A DNA stretch of 8,567 nucleotides, from positions 1-8,567 of the forward strand of contig JAJYKO010000180.1 of assembly GCA_021788565.1 (NCBI GenBank). The letters are read 5' to 3'. Shown here piece after piece: positions 1 to 6,501 of this stretch; positions within the stretch are counted from its first letter, which is position 1, and the number at the start of each line of letters is the position of its first letter. This stretch comes from Chloroflexota bacterium. Its GTDB lineage: Bacteria > Chloroflexota > UBA6077. The notes beneath the pieces are model-generated. The model was not told the DNA's origin, did not search any database, and was given only the letters and a program-made list of their open reading frames with translations. Both the position numbers and the translations under genes were made by a program.

Positions 1-461
1 AAAGCCTCAGTGAGAAATGGCCGGCACTCCGGCGTGCCGTGACCGACACGCAGCGGGATCCCGGCGAGGGCTGTCATCCACGCTCCCCACCAGTGGTCGA
101 AGCGCAACATCAGAGCCGCGTCATAGTGCCGGCTCCGAAGAGCGGAGGCCACGCTCACAAGAAGCCGATAAGGCTCCACTATCGACCCTCTGGCTGTCCT
201 CGTGAAGCCAGGAAATGGGCAGACCGCCACCTCGTCCACCAGCGGGTCGCGCCTCGCCACGTCCTCCGACCACGGCCCTACCATCAGAGTGAGGTGGCCA
301 TCGGGCAGGGCTTTCCTCAGCATCTCGACAGCCGGAGATGTTAGCAGCAGATCACCCAGATGATCCGGCCGAACCAAAAGCAGCCGAGGATTGCCGGGCC
401 GAGATTGCCGCCGTCTCCGCCCTGTAGGCCCCAATGCGAGGCCAGCGGCTGCCAGAGCCAC
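1..461 (-). CDS. Glycosyltransferase family 9 (ADP-heptose:LPS heptosyltransferase-like), 3' end cut by window edge
   Basis: The reading frame is open from a GTG at 461 to the left edge, about 153 codons without a stop. After a basic stretch (RRRR at residues 15-18) it reads RLLLVRPDHLGDLLLTSPAVE (split here as RLLLVRPDHLGD and LLLTSPAVE, residues 26-46). That is the N-terminal signature of GT9 enzymes: a first Rossmann strand, then an Asp/Gly loop. It continues with LTLMVGPWSEDVA, PLVDEVAVCPFPGF and RHYDAALMLRFDHWWGAW, which match the strands and helices of the GT9 N-terminal half. The C-terminal, nucleotide-sugar-binding half is outside the window. Family enzymes move a heptose or similar sugar from a nucleotide donor to a glycolipid at the inner membrane face. 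The start is uncertain: the only other in-frame candidate is TTG at 434, and neither has a convincing Shine-Dalgarno site. The gene lies 71 bp downstream of fabZ on the same strand, probably in one operon. The acceptor sugar cannot be told. Confidence 0.85.
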   Translation of the reverse strand, partial: MALAAAGLALGPTGRRRRQSRPGNPRLLLVRPDHLGDLLLTSPAVEMLRKALPDGHLTLMVGPWSEDVARRDPLVDEVAVCPFPGFTRTARGSIVEPYRLLVSVASALRSRHYDAALMLRFDHWWGAWMTALAGIPLRVGHGTPECRPFLTEA

Positions 462-532
462 ACGACGTAGCGAGTCCCGACCCTGTCGAGTCGCGGAGAT
501 GGAGGAGGCGCAGTCGCAGGCTGGCCGAGGGT

Positions 533-1015
533 CTATGGCTGGCCTCCCGGCTGATCGGCACCAGCCGGCTGAGGTCCCTGAGCTACCGACGACGGCCCAA
601 GGGCAAACATCAGCTCGCCTTCAGCGACAACGTCCCCACCTACGGTTGCACGGGCCGTTCCCTTGCCAATCGGCCCTCGCATCTTCGTTAACTCGACTTC
701 CAGCCTTAGCGTGTCGCCCGGCGTCACCTGCTTCCGAAAACGAAAGCCGTCTATGCCGGCGAAAAAGACCACCTTGCCCCGGTTCTCGGGTTTCTTCAGC
801 AACACGACAGCCCCTACCTGTGCGAGGGCCTCCACAATCAGCACGCCGGGCATTACTGAAAAACCGGGGAAATGCCCCTGAAAGAAGGGCTCGTTCACCG
901 TCACAGCCTTGATACCGACGGCGCTGACACCTTCTTGCAATTCCACGATGCGATCCACAAGCAAGAACGGATAGCGATGCGGGATGATAGCCTGGATCTC
1001 CTGCGTATTCAGCAT
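533..1015 (-). CDS. fabZ: 3-hydroxyacyl-[acyl-carrier-protein] dehydratase FabZ
   Basis: A 160-residue hotdog-fold dehydratase that removes water from (3R)-hydroxyacyl-ACP to give trans-2-enoyl-ACP in type II fatty acid synthesis, in the cytoplasm. The opening [13 protein letters not shown] (10-22) is the family signature. The catalytic pair is His48 in [11 protein letters not shown] and Glu62 in IVEALAQ, at the usual 14-residue spacing. [20 protein letters not shown] is the conserved second half of the hotdog. The core ends near residue 140. The last 20 residues are a Gly/Pro/Gln-rich tail ([19 protein letters not shown]) that is not part of the usual fold and may be disordered. The ATG is 4 nt after a GGAGG on the minus strand, and it overlaps the stop of the upstream glycosyltransferase by 7 bp, so translation is probably coupled. 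In LPS-making bacteria fabZ often sits with lpx genes; here it sits between two glycosyltransferases, which suggests supply of hydroxyacyl or acyl chains for an envelope lipid. Confidence 0.96.
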   Translation of the reverse strand: MLNTQEIQAIIPHRYPFLLVDRIVELQEGVSAVGIKAVTVNEPFFQGHFPGFSVMPGVLIVEALAQVGAVVLLKKPENRGKVVFFAGIDGFRFRKQVTPGDTLRLEVELTKMRGPIGKGTARATVGGDVVAEGELMFALGPSSVAQGPQPAGADQPGGQP

Positions 1016-2016
1016 GCTTCCTCCAAGCCCAAGTGTCGATATCGGCCCAGCACACCCAACGGGGACGAGATCGGAGCCATCTGCCGCGCGAGGGCCGAGA
1101 ATGGAATCCGCTTCATTTTCTGCACCTGGCGGCGCTTGATCAGCTGGCGGCGAAGTCCGGCGAGACCGGCCAGCCGGCCCCTCAGTCCGGCCAGGTCGCG
1201 GCGGCTTACCAGACCGTAGGCGACGGCAGCCAGATCATACGCAACTATCAGTGGGAAAGAGACGTAAACCTGAGGCGACGGGTAGTTCTTCGCTATACAC
1301 CACAGCTTGTTGCGTCCCAAATGGTAGCTCTTGAATGGCGAGCCCTCCACCCCAGTGGCAGAATGAACGTGGGACACCACCGCGCCGGGCGTATATAGAC
1401 ATCTCCAGCCGGCAAGCCGGGCTCGCCAGGCCAGATCAACGTCCTCAAGATAGGCGAAAAAGTCCTCATCGAACAGACCGATCTCCTCGAGCATGGCCCG
1501 ACGATACAGGGCCGCACCTGCGCACGGTCCGAATATCTCCAGGGCTGCTCCGTCCCCCCTGTCAGGCTCTCCTCCCAACCGATCCCAGGCGATGCCAGCC
1601 CTGTCCAGGGCGATACCAGCAGAGTTGATCATTCCGGGCCTGTGGGCAAATACCATTTTGGAGGCGACCATGCCCACCGAAGGGTCCGAGAGGGCCGGCG
1701 CCACCAGCCGTTCCAGCCAGTCTGGTCGCGCCTCGGTGTCGTTGTTGAGCGTCGCCACGAAGGGGGCAGTGCTGCTCAGGATCCCAATGTTGTTCGCCGC
1801 CGCAAATCCGAGGTTGGAGGCGTTCTCGATCAAACGAACGCCCGGGAACCGGTCCCGAACCATTTCTCTCGACCCATCTGTGGAGGCGTTGTCAACGACG
1901 ACCGTATCGAGTGCACGACAGGTCTGCGCTGTCATTGCCTGGAGACAGCGCTCCAAGTGCTGGCGACCGTTCCAGTTGACTATGATCACCGTGACCTGGG
2001 GCTGAGATTGTGACAT
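1009..2016 (-). CDS. Glycosyltransferase family 2 (rhamnosyltransferase-like)
   Basis: A 335-residue GT-A fold enzyme. The N-terminus [18 protein letters not shown] is the first Rossmann strand of GT2. VDNASTDGS (41-49) is the nucleotide-binding loop, LNNDTE (90-95) stands at the DxD-like metal/donor site, and [12 protein letters not shown] (187-198) holds the ED motif typical of the catalytic base region of this subgroup. YHLGRNKLW (231-239) is also common in rhamnosyltransferase-type members. The last 70 or so residues are basic and helical, with an Arg/Lys cluster ([15 protein letters not shown]), and probably contact the membrane surface; a short hydrophobic stretch ([20 protein letters not shown], 251-270) lies before it. 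An AGGAAGG lies just before the ATG. It is the first gene of the minus-strand operon, followed directly by fabZ and a GT9 gene, so a role in a lipid-linked or surface polysaccharide is likely. Donor and acceptor cannot be read from sequence. Confidence 0.93.
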   Translation of the reverse strand: MSQSQPQVTVIIVNWNGRQHLERCLQAMTAQTCRALDTVVVDNASTDGSREMVRDRFPGVRLIENASNLGFAAANNIGILSSTAPFVATLNNDTEARPDWLERLVAPALSDPSVGMVASKMVFAHRPGMINSAGIALDRAGIAWDRLGGEPDRGDGAALEIFGPCAGAALYRRAMLEEIGLFDEDFFAYLEDVDLAWRARLAGWRCLYTPGAVVSHVHSATGVEGSPFKSYHLGRNKLWCIAKNYPSPQVYVSFPLIVAYDLAAVAYGLVSRRDLAGLRGRLAGLAGLRRQLIKRRQVQKMKRIPFSALARQMAPISSPLGVLGRYRHLGLEEAC

Positions 2017-2129
2017 TACCTTCCTGGAACGTGATGCTTTGCCGCGACTCGACGTGACCGAGTAGAAGGCTGCGCGGGCCTGTGTGACCCTGTGCCTAGT
2101 CTATCAGAAAAGCTGCCGTAGGGCGCTCC

Positions 2130-2159
2130 TTTACAGCATTCCGCCCTCAGGGCTAGAAT
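2130..2159 (+). promoter_or_regulatory. Candidate sigma70-type promoter for the DUF3786-selA operon, with a palindrome in the spacer
   Basis: TTTACA (2130-2135) and TAGAAT (2154-2159) each match the -35 and -10 consensus at five of six positions and are 18 bp apart. Transcription would start near 2166, about 70 nt before the TTG start at 2237. The spacer contains GCCCTCAGGGC (2143-2153), a palindrome with a single central base, which could be a repressor site. The site lies in the 220-bp divergent gap between the minus-strand glycosyltransferase gene and this operon. A weaker inverted repeat, ACTCG/CGAGT (2047-2063), lies on the glycosyltransferase side. I found no good promoter for the minus strand here. 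Confidence 0.45.
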
Positions 2160-2223
2160 CCTTTTGGGCGGAGCCGTACCACCGTACACTTGCACTCCGT
2201 GCCCGCGGCTTCCAAGCGGAATC

Positions 2224-2229
2224 AGGAGG
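2224..2229 (+). promoter_or_regulatory. Shine-Dalgarno AGGAGG that fixes a TTG start
   Basis: A perfect AGGAGG is followed after 7 nt by an in-frame TTG at 2237. The frame stays open upstream to a GTG at 2084, but that start would put the N-terminus upstream of the candidate promoter and add about 50 residues without family likeness. The TTG is therefore the preferred start of the DUF3786 protein. Confidence 0.75.
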
Positions 2230-2236
2230 GCTGTCA

Positions 2237-2860
2237 TTGCCGCCAAACTACCGCCCTGCTCTGGAGTTGGCGCAGCGCAACCTAAGGTCGTTAGCACCCG
2301 AGACAGTGGCAGCGCGTGCTGGCGTAGACCTCATTTCCACCGGAGACGGCTCGGAGTACCGGCTGCGAATGCTCAGTCGTGAGTATCGAGTGCCATTTCC
2401 GGAGTGTCTGGTCTACGAGGTCGGCTCAGGTTCCCCCGCAGGCGTCTCCCCCACCCTCGTCGCGCTGCATTACCTGATAACGGCCGATGGGAGTCCGGTT
2501 AGACACGAGTGGGTCCCGTTCCGCGTGATCCCGGGCGGCGGAGTGTACGTGGCCGCGTTTCGGCGTCGCTCCATAGAGCCACTTCTGACCCGCTTCGGCG
2601 GCGACCCCGCGGGCCTTCATCAAGCGGCCCTCACCCTTGGTGGGACGGCCGCCGGTATGGGGGACGCATCCTACGCCTTTGATGCGCTCCCACGACTGCC
2701 AATGGCGTGTGTGCTATGGCTCGGGGACGAGGAGCAGGGAGCCGAGGCGAACATTCTATTCGATGCCGGCGCTCCGAGTTACCTGCCCACTGAGGATCTG
2801 GCGGTTCTCGCCGGGACGCTGGCCTATGGGCTGATTCGGGCAGGAGGGGCCGCGTCATGA
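2237..2860 (+). CDS. DUF3786 domain protein, translationally coupled to selA
   Basis: A 207-residue soluble protein of unknown function that I recognise as DUF3786 from its motif order. YRPALELAQRNLRSLAPETVA with RAG (about 5-30) is the N-terminal helix. LHYLITADGSP (77-87) and EWVPFRVIPGGGVYVAAF (91-108) form the centre, FGGDP (120-124) follows, then LPRLPMACVLWLGDEE (151-166) and ILFDAGAPSYLPTEDLAVL (173-191). There is no signal peptide, no membrane segment and no cysteine pair for a metal cluster. The length is near the usual size for this family. The TTG start is set by AGGAGG 7 nt upstream. Its TGA stop overlaps the ATG of selA (ATGA), the classic sign of coupled translation, so the protein may act in or be co-produced with selenocysteine biosynthesis. 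That link is inference from position only; family members elsewhere have been seen near cofactor-related genes, and no reaction is known to me. Confidence 0.85.
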   Translation: MPPNYRPALELAQRNLRSLAPETVAARAGVDLISTGDGSEYRLRMLSREYRVPFPECLVYEVGSGSPAGVSPTLVALHYLITADGSPVRHEWVPFRVIPGGGVYVAAFRRRSIEPLLTRFGGDPAGLHQAALTLGGTAAGMGDASYAFDALPRLPMACVLWLGDEEQGAEANILFDAGAPSYLPTEDLAVLAGTLAYGLIRAGGAAS

Positions 2861-4248
2861 GCAGTACTTCCGAAGCTCTTCGCCGTCTTCCCAGCGTAGA
2901 CCGGCTCCTCAGAGAACCCATCGCGGAGCGGCTCGCAGCGAGCTACCCAAGGGACCTTGTGGTCCAAACGCTGAGAGATGCGTTGGACAGGGCCAGGTCT
3001 GGTATTAGATCCGGGGACGGCGCTCCGACCATAGAAGACATATTGAAGGATGCGCGCTCCCAGATCGAGGCCGGATTCGCGCCCTCTCTTCAGCCGGTCA
3101 TCAATGGCACCGGAGTGATAATTCACACCAACCTCGGAAGAGCGCCGTTAAGCCAGGACGCCCTCAGGGCAGTACTTCAGGTGTCCACGGGCTACAGCAA
3201 TCTCGAATACCGTTTGGACGAGGGCACGCGAGGATCACGGCACGACCATGTCGCGGAGTTGCTCAAGCGGATAACGGGAGCCGAGTCAGCGATGGCGGTA
3301 AACAACAACGCCAGTGCGGTGCTGCTGGTGCTATCCGCCCTCGCCCATGGCGGGGAGGTCATCGTCTCACGTGGGCAAGCTGTGGAAATCGGCGGGGGCT
3401 TCCGTATTCCGGATGTGCTCAGGCAGAGCGGCGCACGTCTGGTGGAGGTAGGCACCACCAACAGAACTTACCTGTCCGACTATGAGAGTGCGATCACACC
3501 GGAGACCGCGCTTTTGCTTCACGTCCACCCAAGCAACTTTCGATTGGAGGGGTTCGTCCACTCCGCGACGATCGAGGAACTGGTCGACCTCGGGCATCGG
3601 GCGGGCATACCGGTGGCGGATGATCTTGGCAGCGGCTCGTTGCTGGACACGACGCTCTATGGCCTTCAGCACGAGCCCATGGTTCAGGAACGGATCGCCG
3701 CGGGGGCAGACGTGGTCTGTTTCAGCGGGGACAAGCTTCTGGGGGGTCCCCAGGCCGGGCTCATAGCTGGCAAGGCAACGTACATAGAGAGATGCCGCCG
3801 GCATCCTTTGGCAAGGGCTATAAGGATCGACAAGATGACCATCGCCGCGTTGACCGCGACCCTCAACCACTATGTGATGGAGAACGCCGTTCAGAAGGTG
3901 CCGGTGTGGTCTATGATCAGCATGCCGATCAAGGAGATCGAGGGCCGAGCCACCAGGATGGCCAGGCGGCTCAGACAGGGCGACATGGAAGCGAGGGTAG
4001 TCATTGGCCTGTCCACGGTTGGGGGTGGGTCCTTACCTGGTGAGACCCTGGTGACTCGACTGGTAGCGATCACGCCACGAGCCGGGCAGCCCGGCGTGAG
4101 TGAGATCGCGGCCCGATTGAGGCGTATGGATCCGCCGGTAATCGCGCGGATCGAGCACGACCAACTGGTGGTAGACTTGAGAACGGTGACGGTCGAAGAA
4201 GACCGAGTAGTGACGGCGCAAATCCTGAAGGCGGTGAGCGGTCACTGA
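2857..4248 (+). CDS. selA: L-seryl-tRNA(Sec) selenium transferase SelA
   Basis: A 463-residue PLP enzyme that turns Ser-tRNA(Sec) into Sec-tRNA(Sec) with selenophosphate. It has full length, equal to the E. coli enzyme. LRRLPSVDRLL at the N-terminus is the SelA N-terminal domain that contacts the tRNA. INGTGVIIHTNLGRAPLS opens the aminotransferase-like fold. YSNLEYRLDEGTRGSRHDH and VNNNASAVLL are strongly conserved SelA blocks. VEVGTTNRT follows, and FSGDKLLGGPQAG carries the PLP lysine, Lys293. The C-terminus (VGGGSLPGETL, about 390-400) is the small domain. Family enzymes are homodecamers in the cytoplasm. The ATG overlaps the stop of the DUF3786 gene by 4 bp, so both probably share the promoter near 2130. 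The selenophosphate synthetase gene selD and the tRNA-Sec gene are not seen nearby; selB lies 3.7 kb downstream on the same strand. Confidence 0.97.
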   Translation: MSSTSEALRRLPSVDRLLREPIAERLAASYPRDLVVQTLRDALDRARSGIRSGDGAPTIEDILKDARSQIEAGFAPSLQPVINGTGVIIHTNLGRAPLSQDALRAVLQVSTGYSNLEYRLDEGTRGSRHDHVAELLKRITGAESAMAVNNNASAVLLVLSALAHGGEVIVSRGQAVEIGGGFRIPDVLRQSGARLVEVGTTNRTYLSDYESAITPETALLLHVHPSNFRLEGFVHSATIEELVDLGHRAGIPVADDLGSGSLLDTTLYGLQHEPMVQERIAAGADVVCFSGDKLLGGPQAGLIAGKATYIERCRRHPLARAIRIDKMTIAALTATLNHYVMENAVQKVPVWSMISMPIKEIEGRATRMARRLRQGDMEARVVIGLSTVGGGSLPGETLVTRLVAITPRAGQPGVSEIAARLRRMDPPVIARIEHDQLVVDLRTVTVEEDRVVTAQILKAVSGH

Positions 4249-4300
4249 TCGTCAAGTGCGCTCGACGCCACGATCCGACCCGCTTTTTGACAAGCAACAT

Positions 4301-4306
4301 GGAGAG
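4301..4306 (+). promoter_or_regulatory. Shine-Dalgarno GGAGAG for the malic enzyme
   Basis: GGAGAG lies 6 nt before the ATG at 4313 and supports that start over the in-frame GTG at 4256. The GTG lies 7 bp after the selA stop, has no ribosome site and would only add 19 polar residues. Confidence 0.7.
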
Positions 4307-4312
4307 AAAGAG

Positions 4313-5752
4313 ATGCAATACCCTCCAGATCTAGCTGGCACTGGAACCAGCGCCGGTTATCGATTCACACTTCGGGCCCGAATAGAAAAAAGGGTCGGCA
4401 TGTTAGGAAAGCTCGCCTCGGCTGTCTCGGAGGCAGGAGGTAGCGTCGTCGCCATCGATGTGGTACAGCAGGGACGTGAGCGCGTCGTTCGAGACATCAC
4501 CATCGACGCTACCGATGACAGCCAGCAACAGCGCATCGTCAAGGGTGTGGGACAGGTACAGGGCATCGAAGTTCTAAGCGTCTCGGACCGAACGTTCCAG
4601 ATGCATCTGGGCGGGAAGCTGGAGATCGTGCCGAAGCGGCCGATGAAAACGCGCGATGATCTCTCGATGGCCTACACGCCCGGCGTCGCTCGAGTCAGTA
4701 GAGCGATCTACGAGGATCGGTCGAAAGTCTCCCAATTGACGATAAAGTGCAACACGGTCGGTATCGTCACCGACGGCAGCGCCGTCCTTGGCCTCGGCAA
4801 TGTCGGCCCTGAGGCTGCTCTTCCAGTCATGGAGGGCAAGGCGGTGCTCTTCAAGGAGTTTGCCGGCGTCGACGCCTTCCCGATCGCTTTGAACACGCAG
4901 GACACCGATGAGATTGTAGAGACCGTGATCCGGATCGCCCCCGTGTTTGGGGCCATCAATCTTGAGGACATAGCCGCGCCGCGCTGTTTCGAGGTGGAAG
5001 ATCGCTTACGCGCGGCTCTGGACATACCGGTTTTTCACGACGACCAGCACGGGACCGCCATCGTGGTGGCCGCGGCGCTGATCAATGCGGTCAGGCTGGT
5101 TGGGAAGCGACTGGAAGATCTCAAAGTGGTCGTCAGCGGCGTGGGGGCCGCCGGGGTCGCCTCGACAAAGATTATGCTGGAGATGGGCGTTCGCAACATA
5201 ATCGGATGCGACCGAATGGGGGCGATCTATCTGGGGCGCACCAACGACATGAATCCTGTGAAGGAGTGGTACGCGGCGAATACGAACCCTGATCACCTCC
5301 AAGGAACGTTGTCACAGGTCATGGAGGGCGCCGACTTCTTCCTCGGCGTGTCCGCGCCCCGGCTGCTCCACGCCGACGATATCGAGCGAATGGCCAAGGA
5401 TGCCATCGTCTTCGCTCTGGCCAATCCTGTCCCGGAGATCATGCCAGAGGAGGCGGAGCAGTACGCGGCTGTCATAGCGACCGGCCGCAGCGACTATCCA
5501 AATCAGGTGAACAACGTGCTCGCTTTTCCGGGCATTTTCAGGGGCGCGCTCGACTGCTGCGCGAGCACAATAAACGAAACCATGAACCTGGCCGCGGCGC
5601 GGGCCATCGCGGGGCTAGTGACCGACGACGAGTTGAACGCGGAGAACATCATACCGAGCGTGTTTGATCGGCGAGTGGCGCCGATAGTGGCCCAGGCTGT
5701 TGTGGCGGCTGCTGAGGAGACTGGCGTAGCGAGACGGGAGAGGAACAGCTAA
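4313..5752 (+). CDS. NAD(P)-dependent malic enzyme with N-terminal ACT domain
   Basis: A 479-residue enzyme for oxidative decarboxylation of malate to pyruvate and CO2. Residues 14-95 are an ACT-type regulatory domain (YRFTLRARIEKRVGMLGKLASAVSEAGG region), probably binding a small effector. The catalytic core follows: AYTPGVA with the catalytic Tyr121, MEGKAVLFKEFAGVDAFPI with Lys176, metal ligands in INLEDI (Glu218, Asp219) and FHDDQHGT (Asp243/244), then the Rossmann motif VVSGVGAAGVAS (273-284). LANPVPEIMPEE and NNVLAFPGIFRGALDC are the late substrate-binding blocks. The short bacterial form (about 400 residues plus ACT) fits the NAD-preferring class, but I did not resolve coenzyme choice. 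It starts 64 bp after selA and is probably co-transcribed with it, although its function has no clear tie to selenium. It converges on the next gene across 98 bp. Confidence 0.94.
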   Translation: MQYPPDLAGTGTSAGYRFTLRARIEKRVGMLGKLASAVSEAGGSVVAIDVVQQGRERVVRDITIDATDDSQQQRIVKGVGQVQGIEVLSVSDRTFQMHLGGKLEIVPKRPMKTRDDLSMAYTPGVARVSRAIYEDRSKVSQLTIKCNTVGIVTDGSAVLGLGNVGPEAALPVMEGKAVLFKEFAGVDAFPIALNTQDTDEIVETVIRIAPVFGAINLEDIAAPRCFEVEDRLRAALDIPVFHDDQHGTAIVVAAALINAVRLVGKRLEDLKVVVSGVGAAGVASTKIMLEMGVRNIIGCDRMGAIYLGRTNDMNPVKEWYAANTNPDHLQGTLSQVMEGADFFLGVSAPRLLHADDIERMAKDAIVFALANPVPEIMPEEAEQYAAVIATGRSDYPNQVNNVLAFPGIFRGALDCCASTINETMNLAAARAIAGLVTDDELNAENIIPSVFDRRVAPIVAQAVVAAAEETGVARRERNS

Positions 5753-5767
5753 ACACAGCGAGAGGTT

Positions 5768-5818
5768 GGGGGGAAACTGGGGGGAGACGCGGTCCAGGCT
5801 GCGGTCGCGTCCGCTGGA
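5768..5818. repeat. Convergent intergenic element: two G6 runs and two competing stem-loops
   Basis: The 98-bp gap between the malic enzyme and the convergent small gene holds two runs of six G (5768-5773 and 5779-5784, spaced by AAACT). They are followed by a GC-rich segment with two mutually exclusive hairpins: GACGCG (5786-5791) with CGCGTC (5806-5811), or TCCA...GCGG (5793-5804) with CCGCTGGA (5811-5818). There is no T-run, so it is not a canonical intrinsic terminator. It may still stop or slow RNA polymerase from either side, and the G-runs could support a two-layer G-quadruplex. Confidence 0.35.
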
Positions 5819-5850
5819 TAGTCGCTCACCATGCCGGCGGATCTGGCTAT

Positions 5851-6123
5851 TCAGGGAATAGCGTCCTCCTTCAACCTATCTCCACGTCCCAAACGGTCGG
5901 ATACCGCTCGCCGACATATGCGCTCGGAGCAGGCCGGACACACCCCGTGGGTCGGGCCCACCACAACATTCAGCCCGAGAGGGAACCGGACGACCAACTG
6001 CTTCACGACCTTCTTGCCAACTGGCAAGTACCACGGTCCAAGCTTAACCCTATTGCACCAGGCACACTGCGTCAGAAAGACCCAGAGTCCTCTTCTGCTC
6101 GAAGCGTATGCTACGCCCCTCAA
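5851..6123 (-). CDS. Small four-cysteine (CAWC...HGVCPAC) protein, copy 1
   Basis: A 90-residue protein. Its core is TQCAWCNRVKLGPWYL (18-33) and GPTHGVCPACSERIC (56-70). Cys20, Cys23, Cys62 and Cys65 form two CxxC knuckles that probably bind zinc, with one extra cysteine at 70. The pattern C-x2-C then about 37 residues then HG-[IV]-C-P-x-C resembles the short cysteine domain found at the C-terminus of many PAS/histidine kinase and receiver proteins (CAxCKKIRD...THGICPEC type); here it stands alone. The start is TTG, 8 nt after GGAGGT on the minus strand (6132-6137); the frame is open further upstream, so the N-terminus is not fixed. It is a diverged paralog of the protein at 7340-7723, and both lie on the same strand as the response regulator between them. 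That suggests a role in the same signalling pathway, but this is inference from context and motif. Confidence 0.65.
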   Translation of the reverse strand: MRGVAYASSRRGLWVFLTQCAWCNRVKLGPWYLPVGKKVVKQLVVRFPLGLNVVVGPTHGVCPACSERICRRAVSDRLGRGDRLKEDAIP

Positions 6124-6225
6124 TCCGCGCCACCTCCACCAGCGGACATCCCGCCGACGCCGGAAAGCCCAATTGCGCGCTCCCTCGCGTGGCGCTGTCC
6201 CGCTCCGGACTGCTCCGCGCTCACC

Positions 6226-6264
6226 ATCATTCCACCGCGCCGCACACTACGGCGCTGGAATGAT
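6226..6264. repeat. 39-nt long hairpin with 15 paired bases
   Basis: ATCATTCCA (6226-6234) pairs perfectly with TGGAATGAT (6256-6264), and GCGCCG (6237-6242) pairs with CGGCGC (6250-6255). The only defect is a 2-nt CC bulge (6235-6236), and the loop is 7 nt (CACACTA). No T-run follows on either strand, so it is not a standard terminator. On the minus strand it would lie about 100-140 nt ahead of the TTG start of copy 1, or about 240-280 nt after the response regulator stop. It may be a regulatory RNA structure, a REP-like element or the ends of a small miniature element. It occurs once in the window. Confidence 0.8.
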
Positions 6265-6381
6265 AGCAACGAAGAAAACGAGATGCTGATGCAGTCAGGT
6301 GGAGGCGAACAGATGTGTGGCAAAACCACAACGCAATGGCGACGCCCCAACGGCGCCGAACCCTAAGCCGTCCCTGCCTGT

Positions 6382-6415
6382 GCGGCGATGAATTGACCGC
6401 CGCGAGACCATCGCC
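6382..6415. repeat. Overlapping alternative stem-loops
   Basis: GCGGCG (6382-6387) can pair with CGCCGC (6398-6403), and GGCGATG (6384-6390) can pair with CATCGCC (6409-6415). Both pairings use the same left arm, so only one can form at a time. This is the layout of a switch or attenuator, but short GC-rich matches can arise by chance. It lies 87-120 nt beyond the response regulator stop on the minus strand. Confidence 0.4.
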
Positions 6416-6457
6416 CCGATCACCTTAACCGGCACACGGTAGGGTAAGCCGCCTGCG

Positions 6458-6486
6458 TTGACTCAGCATGAAAGCTGAATTACAGT
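6458..6486 (+). promoter_or_regulatory. Candidate plus-strand promoter with palindromic spacer, antisense to the response regulator
   Basis: TTGACT (6458-6463, five of six) and TACAGT (6481-6486, four of six) are spaced by exactly 17 bp. The spacer holds TCAGC-ATGAAA-GCTGA (6463-6478), which could be an operator. Transcripts would start near 6493 and run into the 3' end of the minus-strand regulator gene, so this would make an antisense RNA. The -10 match is weak. Confidence 0.25.
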
Positions 6487-6501
6487 TTAGACAGAAAGGC
6501 T

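Larger units (their letters stand above)
6124..6501. other. 378-bp non-coding stretch rich in inverted repeats
   Basis: No convincing gene lies here on either strand; the short open frames have poor starts and unlikely compositions. The stretch separates the response regulator from copy 1 of the four-cysteine protein. It holds a 39-nt hairpin (6226-6264), a small stem TGTGG/CCACA (6316-6330), a pair of alternative stems (6382-6415), and a stem TCAGC/GCTGA (6463-6478) inside a possible plus-strand promoter. A structured leader for copy 1, a small RNA gene or a remnant of a small mobile element are all possible. Confidence 0.6.

Noticed and set aside
2084..2236. N-terminal extension of the DUF3786 protein to GTG 2084
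   Set aside because: It has no ribosome site, covers the candidate promoter and lacks family likeness, whereas TTG 2237 has a perfect AGGAGG.
4287..4292. Perfect TTGACA just ahead of the malic enzyme as a -35 box
   Set aside because: No acceptable -10 lies 16-19 bp downstream, and the site overlaps the leader and ribosome-binding region of the gene.
5750..5853. TGA stop of copy 1 as a recoded selenocysteine codon, since the frame stays open for 33 more codons
   Set aside because: The extension is low-complexity (Pro/Ser-rich, over the G6 runs), has no family likeness and ends at TAG. No convincing SECIS hairpin follows the TGA directly.
6013..6028. Palindrome CTTGCCA-AC-TGGCAAG inside copy 1
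   Set aside because: It is explained by the codons for Leu-Pro-Val-Gly-Lys in a real coding frame; no other evidence of a site.
6120..6350. 76-residue minus-strand frame whose stop overlaps the TTG start of copy 1
   Set aside because: It begins at a TTG without a ribosome site, has an unlikely Ser/Gly/Arg-rich composition and runs through the long hairpin.
6463..6478. Minus-strand stem-loop with TCA in the loop, like a tRNA-Sec anticodon arm
   Set aside because: The loop has 6 not 7 bases, and no acceptor stem, long variable arm or T-arm (GGTTCRA) can be fitted around it. No selC gene was found by eye in any gap; a tRNA-Sec covariance search would settle it.
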